A stretch of 15,650 bases of DNA from Deltaproteobacteria bacterium (lineage in GTDB: Bacteria; Desulfobacterota; Desulfobacteria; Desulfobacterales; JAABPS01), in the NCBI GenBank assembly GCA_019309685.1, contig JAFDFT010000014.1:1-15650 (forward strand), given 5' to 3'. Under the pieces are notes generated by a model that saw only the letters and a list, made by a program, of their open reading frames with translations, was not told the origin of the DNA and searched no databases. Made by a program: the position numbers and the translations under genes. The first letter of the stretch is position 1; every line of letters starts with the position of its first letter. Positions 1 through 7,103 of this stretch are shown here, piece by piece.

Positions 1-574
1 ATGAAAAATTGGCAATGGCTTTCATACGGTCCGCGGATAAAAGATTGCCTGTCGGATTTGATGGAGAGTTAATCAATACCGATCGTGTCCTTTTTGTTAT
101 CGCTTTTTCAATAGCTTCAGGACGGTACTGAAACCCGTCTTCTTCATACACCGGAACCGTTACGACTTCACCTTCAAGGAATTTGACAAAATTGGGATAA
201 CACGCGTAATGAGGATCTGAGATGATTGCCTCATCACCGTGCTCAAGCAATGCAGAAAACATCAAAAACATTGCCGGAGATGTTCCTGAAGTAATGACCA
301 CCTGATCCGGGTCAACCTTTACCTGGTATTCATTGAAATAATATTCGCAAATAGCCTCTCTTAGTTCGATCATACCAAGGCTGTGCGTGTAATGGGTATG
401 ACCGTCGTCAAGAGCCCGGCAGGCTTCTTCTTTTACACATGCAGGTGTGTCAAAATCGGGTTCTCCGACTTCCAGATGAATAATATCGATGCCCTGACGC
501 TCCATCTCATTGGCGCGCTCAAGAACATCCATGACAATAAAGGAAGTGATCTCTTCAATTCTTTTGGGAATCAT
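1..574 (-). CDS. PLP-dependent class I/II aminotransferase, N-terminal part (runs off left edge)
   Basis: Reading the minus strand from the ATG at 574 gives 191 codons without a stop to the window edge. The protein begins MIPKRIEEITSFIVMDVLER and continues with fold-type I aminotransferase motifs: LEVGEPDFDTP near the N terminus, HTHYTHSLGMIELREAI (substrate-pocket region), ITSGTSPAM (cofactor phosphate loop), SDPHYACYPNF, and INSPSNPTG with the conserved Asn that contacts the pyridine ring. The Schiff-base lysine and the C-terminal domain lie beyond the window. Family members transfer amino groups from aspartate, alanine, glutamate or LL-diaminopimelate; the substrate cannot be told from this half. 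A TTG at 610 would add 12 residues, but neither start has a clear Shine-Dalgarno, and the ATG fits the usual N terminus better. It lies downstream of hisI-hisG on the same strand, separated by a repeat-filled spacer of 222 nt, so a role in histidine synthesis is not shown. Confidence 0.93.
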   Translation of the reverse strand, partial: MIPKRIEEITSFIVMDVLERANEMERQGIDIIHLEVGEPDFDTPACVKEEACRALDDGHTHYTHSLGMIELREAICEYYFNEYQVKVDPDQVVITSGTSPAMFLMFSALLEHGDEAIISDPHYACYPNFVKFLEGEVVTVPVYEEDGFQYRPEAIEKAITKRTRSVLINSPSNPTGNLLSADRMKAIANFS

Positions 575-651
575 AACGTTAGGACCGTGCTCAGCAACAT
601 CAGCTAACAATGATTTTAGGTTATTATGAACTGCTCAAATATTCAGCTCAA

Positions 652-686
652 GGATTCAAGGTCCCAAGGGTTCGGGGGGTCAAGTG
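652..686 (+). repeat. Octamer array A, copy 1 (GGATTCAA-like)
   Basis: Four consecutive degenerate 8-mers, each starting GG: GGATTCAA, GGTCCCAA, GGGTTCGG, GGGGTCAA, then GTG. The same architecture, also ending in CAAGTG, recurs at 8189-8224 and 14383-14417 on the same strand. It lies in the spacer between hisG and the aminotransferase and has no coding potential that I can support. Function unknown. Confidence 0.7.
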
Positions 687-721
687 ATAAAAGGATAAAC
701 ATCTCTTAATTCCTTTGCAAT

Positions 722-793
722 GCCTCTCCCCACTCGCCTCACGCCTCTTTTCCTTTGTCTTACTTACCACTTGCCTCTCGCCACTTGCCTTGC
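722..793 (-). repeat. Pyrimidine/purine heptamer array C, copy 1
   Basis: Two blocks with 7-nt period. On the plus strand 722-749 reads GCCTCTC, CCCACTC, GCCTCAC, GCCTCTT, and 759-793 reads CTTACTT, ACCACTT, GCCTCTC, GCCACTT, GCCTTGC. On the minus strand the unit is GGCRAGW-like and the array begins just 3 nt after the hisG stop codon. The strand is purine-rich in the sense of hisG transcription. It lies 35 nt from octamer array A copy 1; array C2 stands in the same relation to A3 at the other end of the window. It may be transcribed as part of the hisG 3' end. Confidence 0.65.
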
Positions 794-796
794 TTG

Positions 797-1672
797 TTAA
801 ACAACTTTATTTAACGGATACTCAATAATTCCTTCTGCGCCGCTTTTCAGAAGTTTGGGAATCAGCTCTCTGACAACGCCTGAATCAATAACTGTTTCTA
901 CCGCAAACCATTTTGACTGATATAAAGAAGAAACTGTCGGTGCATTCAAGCTCGGCAGTAAAGACACAATGGTTTCAAGCTTTTCTTCCGGAACATTCAT
1001 CTTCAGCCCAACCAGCTTTTCTCCAAGAAGCGCTCCTTTTAATAACAGTGCGACCTGCTCCACTTTTTCCCGTATCTTTTTATACTTCCAGGCATCTCGA
1101 TTCACGATCAGCTGAGTGTTTGTCTGCATCAGTTCATGAATGATCCTTAGACCGTGCGCTTTTATTGTGCTTTCAGTTTCTGTAACCTCCACAATAGCGT
1201 CAGCAAGACCGGATACAGCCTTTGCTTCAGTCGCCCCCCATGAAAATTCAACCTTTATCGGAATACCTTTATCGGAAAAATACTTTTTTGTAAATTCAAC
1301 CAGCTCGGTAGCGACCTTTTTCCCCTCCAGATCTTCAAGCTTTTCTATGGGAGAATTATAAGGAACAGCCACAACCCATCTTGCGGGCCGCGAACTTACC
1401 TTTGAATACACAAGGTCTGTAACTACATGTACGTCTGAATTATTTTCAGCGATCCAGTCTTTGCCCGTCAGCCCGGCATCCAGTGTACCGTTTTCAACGT
1501 ATCTGGACATTTCCTGAGCCCTGCAGATGGCGCATTCAATACTTTCATCGTTGATTTCAGGGAAATAGCTTCTTCCATTTATAATAATCTTCCAGCCGGA
1601 CCGCTTAAACAGCTCAATGGTAGCGCTTTGTAAGCTCCCTTTTGGAATACCCAGTTTCAATTTTGTTTTCAT
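797..1672 (-). CDS. hisG: ATP phosphoribosyltransferase, long form
   Basis: First committed enzyme of histidine biosynthesis in the cytoplasm, joining ATP and PRPP to form phosphoribosyl-ATP. The protein of about 291 residues opens LKLGIPKGSLQ, has the periplasmic-binding-like catalytic domain with DAGLTGKDWIAE and a PRPP-contacting stretch around DAIVEVTETESTIKAHGL, and ends with an ACT-like HisG_C domain over roughly the last 80 residues (VGLKMNVPEEKL...LPSLNAPTVSSL...). The length and this domain mark the long, histidine-feedback-inhibited form that works without HisZ. ATG at 1672 is chosen because AAGGGGGT (1681-1688) stands 8 nt upstream; a TTG at 1675 in the same frame would be only 5 nt away. 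The ribosome-binding site overlaps the end of hisI, so the two are almost certainly co-transcribed and coupled. Confidence 0.97.
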   Translation of the reverse strand: MKTKLKLGIPKGSLQSATIELFKRSGWKIIINGRSYFPEINDESIECAICRAQEMSRYVENGTLDAGLTGKDWIAENNSDVHVVTDLVYSKVSSRPARWVVAVPYNSPIEKLEDLEGKKVATELVEFTKKYFSDKGIPIKVEFSWGATEAKAVSGLADAIVEVTETESTIKAHGLRIIHELMQTNTQLIVNRDAWKYKKIREKVEQVALLLKGALLGEKLVGLKMNVPEEKLETIVSLLPSLNAPTVSSLYQSKWFAVETVIDSGVVRELIPKLLKSGAEGIIEYPLNKVV

Positions 1673-1678
1673 CAATGG

Positions 1679-2038
1679 TTACCCCCTTGCATCCGAATCT
1701 TCGACCGCGGACATTGAATTCCTATCTAAATACCGATAAAAGCACGTTCGTTTTCCTGTATGGCAGGAAACGCCCCCGATTTGCTCGACTTTTAAAAGCA
1801 CAGTATCTTCATCACAGTCGATTTTAATTTCCTTGACAACCTGCAGATTACCGGACGTCTCCCCTTTTTTCCATAGTTTCTTTCGGCTGCGGCTGTAGTA
1901 GGTGGCCATTCCTGTATCCAGCGTTGCTTCCCAAGCCTCCTGGTTCATAAACGCGAGCATCAACACCTCACCTGTTTTATAATCCTGGACAATGGCCGGT
2001 ACCAATCCATTCAATTTGCTAAAATCAAGTTTTACCAA
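1679..2038 (-). CDS. hisI: Phosphoribosyl-AMP cyclohydrolase
   Basis: Opens the purine ring of phosphoribosyl-AMP, the third step of histidine synthesis. The 119-residue protein is monofunctional: no fused HisE pyrophosphatase domain follows. Visible motifs are GLVPAIVQDYKTGEVLMLAFMN, TYYSRSRKKLWKKGETSGN (substrate binding), the metal-binding aspartates of DCDEDTVLL (D74, D76, D78) and the zinc cysteines C75, C92 and C99 (IDCD...SCHTGKRTC). The start is a TTG at 2038; AAGGTGA lies about 4 nt upstream and the protein then begins VKLDFSKLNGLVPAIVQD, exactly where the family normally begins, with no better ATG. It ends 6 nt before the hisG ATG. No other his genes are visible here, so the pathway is split in this genome. 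Confidence 0.96.
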   Translation of the reverse strand: MVKLDFSKLNGLVPAIVQDYKTGEVLMLAFMNQEAWEATLDTGMATYYSRSRKKLWKKGETSGNLQVVKEIKIDCDEDTVLLKVEQIGGVSCHTGKRTCFYRYLDRNSMSAVEDSDARG

Positions 2039-2115
2039 TTTGTCACCTTTTGAATCCTTTTAGGCTATTTAAAATACTTGTTATTTTAATATGTTAAGCA
2101 ATTCTTTAAAGAGAT

Positions 2116-2145
2116 ACCTAACACCTAAAACTTAAAACTTAAAAC
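2116..2145 (+). repeat. Heptamer array B, copy 1 (ACTTAAA-like)
   Basis: Reads ACCTAAC, ACCTAAA, ACTTAAA, ACTTAAA, AC with exact 7-nt period. A second copy with the same unit variants, including ACCTAAC, is at 8243-8272, and a two-unit remnant at 8148-8160. All are on the plus strand in spacers. It lies upstream of hisI (transcribed away) and far upstream of the PBP gene. Confidence 0.7.
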
Positions 2146-2417
2146 GATTTATATCGATATGGCCTTAAGAAAACAGTTATTATCGGAGCATGTTTGCATC
2201 TTTACTGTAAGCCAAAATCGAACAGAATGATATATGTTCCCGTAAAAACTAGCTTTTGTAAACCATATATTTGATCAAAGTCAATTTGTTTTTTGTATTT
2301 ATTCATGCTATCAAACCTGCTTGATTTACACTATCTTTTTTGATAGATTTTAAGGGTATTAAATATTTCATTTTTATCAATCAAAATTTTTGACTGACTC
2401 GTTTATACTTAAAAAAG
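2146..2417. other. AT-rich spacer with no recognised gene
   Basis: Between heptamer array B and the MITE-like element I find no open frame with a plausible start and no RNA gene. There is a short inverted repeat CTATC/GATAG around TTTTTT at 2331-2346. Because hisI is read leftward and the PBP gene rightward, this stretch should contain at least one divergent promoter, but I could not pick a convincing -35/-10 pair. Confidence 0.5.
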
Positions 2418-2669
2418 TGAGATCTTTGAAAAATGCTAATTTTTGCCTGTCCCTTTAAATCCGTTTCTATATTTAACCGGGGTTCAAATTCAAGGAAGGC
2501 GATAATTTTAATCCGCAACCGAACTTTGTCGGATTAACCACAGGAATACATTTAGTATTTTGAGGATTTAAATCTGAACCTGTCGAAGATTAAAATTTGA
2601 GTCCGCCAAAGGCGGATGTGCCACCTGACGCAGAAATTGGGCAAAAAGTAGGGTTTTACAAAGGTCTCA
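2418..2669. mobile_element. MITE-like element with 30-bp imperfect terminal inverted repeats
   Basis: The ends 2418-2447 and 2640-2669 are inverted copies matching at 25 of 30 positions; both start TGAGA at the outside and end TTTTTGCC at the inside. AAAAG flanks both outer edges (2413-2417 and 2670-2674), which could be a 5-bp target duplication, though the A-rich context makes chance possible. The 190-nt interior is noncoding and structured: TTAATCCG at 2508-2515 pairs with CGGATTAA at 2530-2537, ATTTTAATC at 2505-2513 can alternatively pair with GATTAAAAT at 2588-2596, and TCCGCC/GGCGGA at 2602-2616 forms a tight hairpin. No transposase gene is present, so if mobile it is non-autonomous. 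Its right end is 25 nt before the PBP start, so the PBP transcript probably starts within or reads through it. Confidence 0.6.
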
Positions 2670-2694
2670 AAAAGTCATTTGAAGGACGCAAAAT

Positions 2695-5100
2695 ATGCGG
2701 GAAGAAAAAACCACCTCCCAAATCATTAAAAATCGTGCCAGGCGAGACGAAGGAAAACTATCCGTAAAAATATTCAGGTGGTCCTTATGGGCGGCCTTTT
2801 TTGCAATTGTTTATGGATTCATCGGAACTGTAGGAACATATTTCATCCTCAGCAAGAATCTCCCAAAAATATCAACGCTTGCGGAGTACCGTCCGCCCAT
2901 TATCACAGTAGTATATTCGGATGATAATCGAAAAGTCGCTGAATTTTATAACGAACGAAGGATTGTTGTACCTCTTGAAAAAATACCTACCATGCTTCAG
3001 GAAGCATTTATTGCTGCTGAGGACTCCCGATTTTACCAGCATAGCGGTATTGATTTTTATAGTATTATCAGAGCCTTTTTCAAAAACCTTGAGGCAGGCT
3101 CCATCGTACAGGGGGGAAGCACCATTACACAACAGGTAACGAAATCATTCCTGTTATCTCCTGAAAAAAGCTATACCCGTAAAATAAGGGAAGCCATCCT
3201 CGCGCACCGTATCGATAAATCCTTTACCAAAGATGAAGTTCTGTTTTTATACTTAAACCAGATTTATCTGGGTCATGGTGCCTACGGTGTTCAAGCAGCT
3301 TCTGAAAATTATTTTGGCAAACCCGTGGAAGAACTGAATCTTGCTGAAAGCGCCATTATGGCCGGCCTTCCGCAAGCCCCGAGTCGTTACTCTCCTTTCA
3401 GATTTCCAGATAGAGCAGAACAAAGACAAATTTATGTCTTAAACCGAATGGTTGAAGAAGGGTATATCACTAACATTCAGGCAACTGAAGCCATCGATAC
3501 TGAGTTGGACATCAAACCTAGAAAAAACTGGTACATTGAAGAAGTTCCCTTTTATACTGAACACATTCGCAGATACGTTGAAAAAAAATACGGCGCCAAA
3601 GCCCTCTATCAAGATGGTATGAGCATTTATGCTTCCGTTAATATTGAAATGCAGAAAACCGCCCAGGAAGAAGTAAACAAAGGCCTTCATGACCTGGATA
3701 AACGCCAGGGCTATAGAGGGTCTTTAAATAATGTTGTGCCAAAAGAAATAGAGGCTTATTCTAAAAAGCTTCAAAAAGAATATGGCGAAACTTCTTTTGA
3801 AGCTGGAGCGGTTGTAAAAGGTGTTGTCATTGAAGTGAATACCAAAAACAATTCTGTCTTTGTACGCATGGGAAGTAATTTTGGTATGATTAAAATTGAT
3901 AACATGAAATGGGCTCGCAAGCCAAACCCTGAGATCGCGCATACCTCCGCCGTTGTGAAACGCGTGGGCGATGTCCTTAGCGTGGGCGATGTTATCCTTG
4001 TCAAAATCATCAACAAAATTAAAGATACACATCTATGGGATCTTGCCCTGGAGCAGGACCCTATAGTGGAAGCCGCTCTAATGTGCATCGAGGCGGATAC
4101 CGGTCATGTTAAAGCAATGGTTGGCGGACGGGATTTCAGAAAAACACAGTTTAACAGGGCCGTTCAGTCGCGTCGTCAACCCGGTTCCTCATTTAAACCG
4201 ATCATCTATTCCGCCGCTATTGACAAGGGGTATACGCCGGCCACCATTATCCTTGACGCACCTATCGTATTTAAAGATAAGAAGCGAGACTTCACCTGGA
4301 AACCAAAAAACTACGCCGAAAAGTTTCATGGCCCTACATTATTAAGAGACGCGCTTGCGAAATCACGCAATATCGTAACCATCAAGATTTTAAAAGATAT
4401 TGGTATTGATTACGCCATCGATTACGCCAAAAAAATGGGTGTTTCTTCGCACTTAAACCGGGATCTGTCTATCGCCCTTGGTTCTTCTGGTGTGTCTCTT
4501 CTTGAGCTTGCCCGAGCGTATTCTGTTTTTAACAACCGCGGTTATCTAATAGAACCTACATTTATTCTTAAAATAGTTGATCGTGACGGAAATGTGCTTG
4601 AAGAAAACACCCTTAAAAAAGAAAAAGTGTTGGAAGAAAGCACCGCATATGTCATGACAAGCCTTTTAGAAGGTGTGGTTAAACGTGGCACAGGCGCCAG
4701 GGTCCGCGCATTAAACCGACCCACAGCCGGCAAGACTGGTACCACCAATGATCTTTACGATGCGTGGTTTATGGGTTATACCCCCAGATATACTACCGGG
4801 GTATGGGTGGGATTTGATGAAGAAGCTTCTTTAGGCAGATTTGAAACCGGCTCCAAAGCCGCCAGCCCTATATGGCTTGGGTATATGCAAAGAGTGCTTA
4901 AAGAAAAGCCGGTCAGGACTTTCCCCGTGCCTGAAGGCGTGGTATTTTCAAAAATTGACGCGGAAACCGGGCTGCTGCCTATACCGGAATCTAAAGAAAC
5001 CATCTTTGAGTGTTTCAAGGAAGGAACGGTTCCCACTCGATACACAAAAAAACCCGGCACGGTTCAAGATGAAGATGATTTTTTTAAATCTGGAATTTAA
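2695..5100 (+). CDS. mrcA: Class A penicillin-binding protein, PBP1A family (bifunctional transglycosylase/transpeptidase)
   Basis: Polymerises lipid II into glycan strands and cross-links the peptides at the outer face of the inner membrane. The 801-residue protein has a short cytoplasmic tail, one membrane segment at about residues 28-52, then a GT51 transglycosylase domain with catalytic Glu109 in AAEDSRFYQH, GGSTITQQVTKSF and LYLNQIYLGHGAYGVQAA. A PBP1A-type OB-like insert follows at about 330-450. The transpeptidase domain has SxxK at Ser498-Lys501 (PGSSFKP), SxN at 557-559 (SRN) and KTG at 680-682 (AGKTGTTNDLYDAWFMGYTP). Length and order are typical of PBP1A. GAAGGA at 2681-2686 sits 8 nt before the ATG. 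It is the only plus-strand gene here and appears monocistronic. The MITE-like element ends just upstream of its ribosome-binding site. Confidence 0.96.
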   Translation: MREEKTTSQIIKNRARRDEGKLSVKIFRWSLWAAFFAIVYGFIGTVGTYFILSKNLPKISTLAEYRPPIITVVYSDDNRKVAEFYNERRIVVPLEKIPTMLQEAFIAAEDSRFYQHSGIDFYSIIRAFFKNLEAGSIVQGGSTITQQVTKSFLLSPEKSYTRKIREAILAHRIDKSFTKDEVLFLYLNQIYLGHGAYGVQAASENYFGKPVEELNLAESAIMAGLPQAPSRYSPFRFPDRAEQRQIYVLNRMVEEGYITNIQATEAIDTELDIKPRKNWYIEEVPFYTEHIRRYVEKKYGAKALYQDGMSIYASVNIEMQKTAQEEVNKGLHDLDKRQGYRGSLNNVVPKEIEAYSKKLQKEYGETSFEAGAVVKGVVIEVNTKNNSVFVRMGSNFGMIKIDNMKWARKPNPEIAHTSAVVKRVGDVLSVGDVILVKIINKIKDTHLWDLALEQDPIVEAALMCIEADTGHVKAMVGGRDFRKTQFNRAVQSRRQPGSSFKPIIYSAAIDKGYTPATIILDAPIVFKDKKRDFTWKPKNYAEKFHGPTLLRDALAKSRNIVTIKILKDIGIDYAIDYAKKMGVSSHLNRDLSIALGSSGVSLLELARAYSVFNNRGYLIEPTFILKIVDRDGNVLEENTLKKEKVLEESTAYVMTSLLEGVVKRGTGARVRALNRPTAGKTGTTNDLYDAWFMGYTPRYTTGVWVGFDEEASLGRFETGSKAASPIWLGYMQRVLKEKPVRTFPVPEGVVFSKIDAETGLLPIPESKETIFECFKEGTVPTRYTKKPGTVQDEDDFFKSGI

Positions 5101-5154
5101 ATAATCACTTCTTTAATAATCCGGTTCTTATCCTAACTGGTTGAGAGAAACAGC

Positions 5155-5273
5155 GAATATTGAATGCTGAATATCGAACACCGAATCACGAAGTTTTCCT
5201 TTCTACCAGCAGTGCTAATGATAGTCACACACTTCCTTCGAAATTCGACATTCGGCGTTCATCATTCGATATT
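5155..5273. repeat. Large inverted repeat built from GAATATC-like heptamers
   Basis: The left arm 5155-5193 reads GAATATT, GAATGCT, GAATATC, GAACACC, GAATCAC, GAAG. The right arm 5236-5273 is the inverted copy, again exactly heptameric: CTTCGAA, ATTCGAC, ATTCGGC, GTTCATC, ATTCGAT, ATT. The GAA/TTC core of every unit is kept while the other positions vary, mostly by transitions, some of which would still pair as G-U in RNA. The arms enclose a 42-nt loop. It lies between convergent genes (the PBP ends at 5100, the next gene ends at 5350), so it may end transcription from both sides. It lacks the compact GC stem plus U-run of a classical intrinsic terminator. Confidence 0.7.
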
Positions 5274-5349
5274 TTATAACTATATTTTTTAGTACTTCAC
5301 CGGAATCCTTCTAATATCATCAACTTTCCTGGAGATGATCTAAAAGCCC

Positions 5350-5622
5350 TTATTTATTAGGCCGAACCCTCCTCAGTTCAAAGACCACCGGATTATCCGC
5401 GTCCGGGCAGGCAACTTCAACTGCATCTTTGTCTTGAGACCAGTAGAATTCTCCACCATACATTAGCGTGGATAAAAAAGAAAACATGGAATCAAACGCG
5501 TACATGCATAACCCGTCAGGCGTTAAACCCACGCATTTGAATTCATCCCCCACCTTATGCCCTGCCTCACAGGTGCCTTTTTGAGACAAGACTTTAATAT
5601 TAACCGGATACATTTTTTCCAT
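5350..5622 (-). CDS. TIGR04076-family small protein, function unknown
   Basis: A 90-residue soluble protein beginning MEKMYPVNIKVLSQ. It shows the hallmarks I associate with the TIGR04076 family: GTCEAGHKVGDEF near the N terminus, TPDGLCMYAFDSMFSFLSTL in the middle, YGGEFYW, then VACPDADNPVVFELRRV at the end. Three cysteines (in GTCEAGHKVGD, LCMYA and ACPD) are conserved in pattern and could bind a metal, but no function is known. AGGAGG lies about 5 nt upstream of the ATG at 5622. It is 69 nt downstream of the TPM/PDZ lipoprotein gene on the same strand and may be the last gene of that transcript, facing the heptamer inverted repeat. Confidence 0.85.
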   Translation of the reverse strand: MEKMYPVNIKVLSQKGTCEAGHKVGDEFKCVGLTPDGLCMYAFDSMFSFLSTLMYGGEFYWSQDKDAVEVACPDADNPVVFELRRVRPNK

Positions 5623-5691
5623 TTTTCCCTCCTATTCCATTAAAGTTTATGGATATCTTAGTCCATCATTAATCGCCATTTTTTCATAGGG

Positions 5692-7047
5692 CTATTTGTA
5701 CGGGTCATAACTCTCAAGCATCACATCAAATTCTTTACTTATTAAACCCCGTTTTACTTTTATGGCTACTATTTCACCAATTTTATACTTATTTTCAGCC
5801 TTAACAATTTCGCGTGTCCCCAAAACATTAATATCACCCACCTTGATAATTGTATCGCCTATCCTTAATCCGGCTTTCTCTGCCGGGCTATTCTTCACAA
5901 GTGTATTGACTGTTGCAGTTTTAGTTGAACCGTCCCATGAACTGACTCCAAGATAAGCCGGCTCCTGGCCCTTGCAATACAAAAATCCGTTGACACTAAA
6001 TGTATAACCGTTCTCTTTAAAAAGCGGAAAATATCTGCTTTTACCAATATGCGCTCTATTTCGCATATCAAAATGAATGGTTTTGGACATAGTCGCGATA
6101 TCAATCTGCCATCCTCTATTATTTCTTTTCAGGTAATATGGAGGGCAGTTCCTGTATTTCGGCTCGAATACAATAATAGCTAGATCGTCTTTGGCAAAAA
6201 CCTTAAAGGTCTTTCCACGGGTGTCATTGACTTCATTGTCCATCTGCGCTTTGGTAAACACCCAGTTTTTGCTGATCTCCCGGGTTTCATCCGTGTATAG
6301 ATCAAAGTCATATCCGCGAATATGGCGTTTGCATTTTTCAATATCCAGCAGATACGTGTCTTCCGGTGTGGGTTGGGGAACAAAAAGCGATTTAATGTCA
6401 TCCGGGTAATTGGCTTTATCCGGGATCTTGACGGTTTTGATCCGCACCTGTTGCTTAGCTCCCGCGCCGCCTGAGTAATAAGTTCCAGGCAAATTACGTT
6501 CTCCATCATCAGGATTATATGCCTGCTTTTCAATCTTTTCATTGGCACGGGCAATGATCATTTCAAGGGTGGCCGCGATGCCGTCCTGCACTCGCCAAGA
6601 AAAAAAAAAAGGCGCCATTTGATCCCGCTCAATATATCCTACAAAACTATCCGGATAAATCCATTCCAGGTCATAACCGATCTCAAATCGAACCAGCTCC
6701 TCTTCCACACTGAGAACAAACAAAATTCCTTTCAAACCATTTGTGTTTTCGCCGATCTTCCAGTCCGAAAGAAGTTGTGCTGCCGTATCATCGATATCAT
6801 TGCCCTGAAGATCTTCAAACGTCACTACCACCATATCAATATTGGCAAACGTATATAACGTCTCCAGATGTGAATCCAAACTGTTTTTGTATTTGATCAG
6901 ATGAGCATTATCAAAAATTCGTGTTTCATGAGAGGGGCGAGAATGTTTAATATAAGAAGTAATTGAAGATGGAGCGGTATTATTTCCGCAAGAGGTAATA
7001 GAGGTATATAAAACACAGGCTAGAACAGTAAAAATTAATTTTCTCAT
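5692..7047 (-). CDS. TPM-domain and PDZ-domain lipoprotein
   Basis: A 451-residue exported protein. Residues 1-20 form a lipoprotein signal (MRKLIFTVLACVLYTSITSC) with lipobox ITSC and predicted lipidated Cys20. Residues about 44-170 are a TPM (YgcG/TLP18.3) domain: RIFDNAHLI, ANIDMVVVTFEDLQG, GLKGILFVLSVEEELVRFEIGYDLE, WRVQDGIAATLEMII. Residues 171-365 are not recognised. Residues 366-451 form a PDZ domain with PAEKAGLRIGDTIIKVGDINV. Most TPM proteins of this sort end in a membrane helix and Gly/Ser-rich tail; this one has a PDZ instead. The ATG at 7047 is chosen over a GTG at 7053 because AGGA at 7055-7058 is 7 nt away. A run of 11 A (6600-6610) encodes Phe147-149 and is a possible slippage site. 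It probably sits in the periplasm, tethered to a membrane, perhaps in envelope maintenance; the role is inference. Confidence 0.85.
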   Translation of the reverse strand: MRKLIFTVLACVLYTSITSCGNNTAPSSITSYIKHSRPSHETRIFDNAHLIKYKNSLDSHLETLYTFANIDMVVVTFEDLQGNDIDDTAAQLLSDWKIGENTNGLKGILFVLSVEEELVRFEIGYDLEWIYPDSFVGYIERDQMAPFFFSWRVQDGIAATLEMIIARANEKIEKQAYNPDDGERNLPGTYYSGGAGAKQQVRIKTVKIPDKANYPDDIKSLFVPQPTPEDTYLLDIEKCKRHIRGYDFDLYTDETREISKNWVFTKAQMDNEVNDTRGKTFKVFAKDDLAIIVFEPKYRNCPPYYLKRNNRGWQIDIATMSKTIHFDMRNRAHIGKSRYFPLFKENGYTFSVNGFLYCKGQEPAYLGVSSWDGSTKTATVNTLVKNSPAEKAGLRIGDTIIKVGDINVLGTREIVKAENKYKIGEIVAIKVKRGLISKEFDVMLESYDPYK

Positions 7048-7103
7048 AAACACATCCTGTGGGTTTAATCCTCGATTCTTTTAATAAAAAATTTAAAAGT
7101 ATT

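Noticed and set aside
383..607. A plus-strand open frame of 74 residues
   Set aside because: It is antisense to the aminotransferase, whose reading frame carries clear family motifs.
722..793. The repeat tract as a CRISPR array
   Set aside because: Units are 7 nt with no spacers and no cas genes are present.
2321..2349. TTGATT and TAGATT with 17-nt spacing as a promoter
   Set aside because: Both boxes match at only 4 of 6 positions in strongly AT-rich DNA, so chance is likely.
2390..2409. TTGACT (2390-2395) and TATACT (2404-2409) as a promoter for the PBP gene
   Set aside because: The spacing is only 8 nt, far from the 16-18 nt needed for a sigma70-type promoter.
6180..6554. A 124-residue open frame on the same strand as the TPM/PDZ gene
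   Set aside because: It is an out-of-frame shadow inside that gene, with basic, low-information sequence and no recognisable domain.
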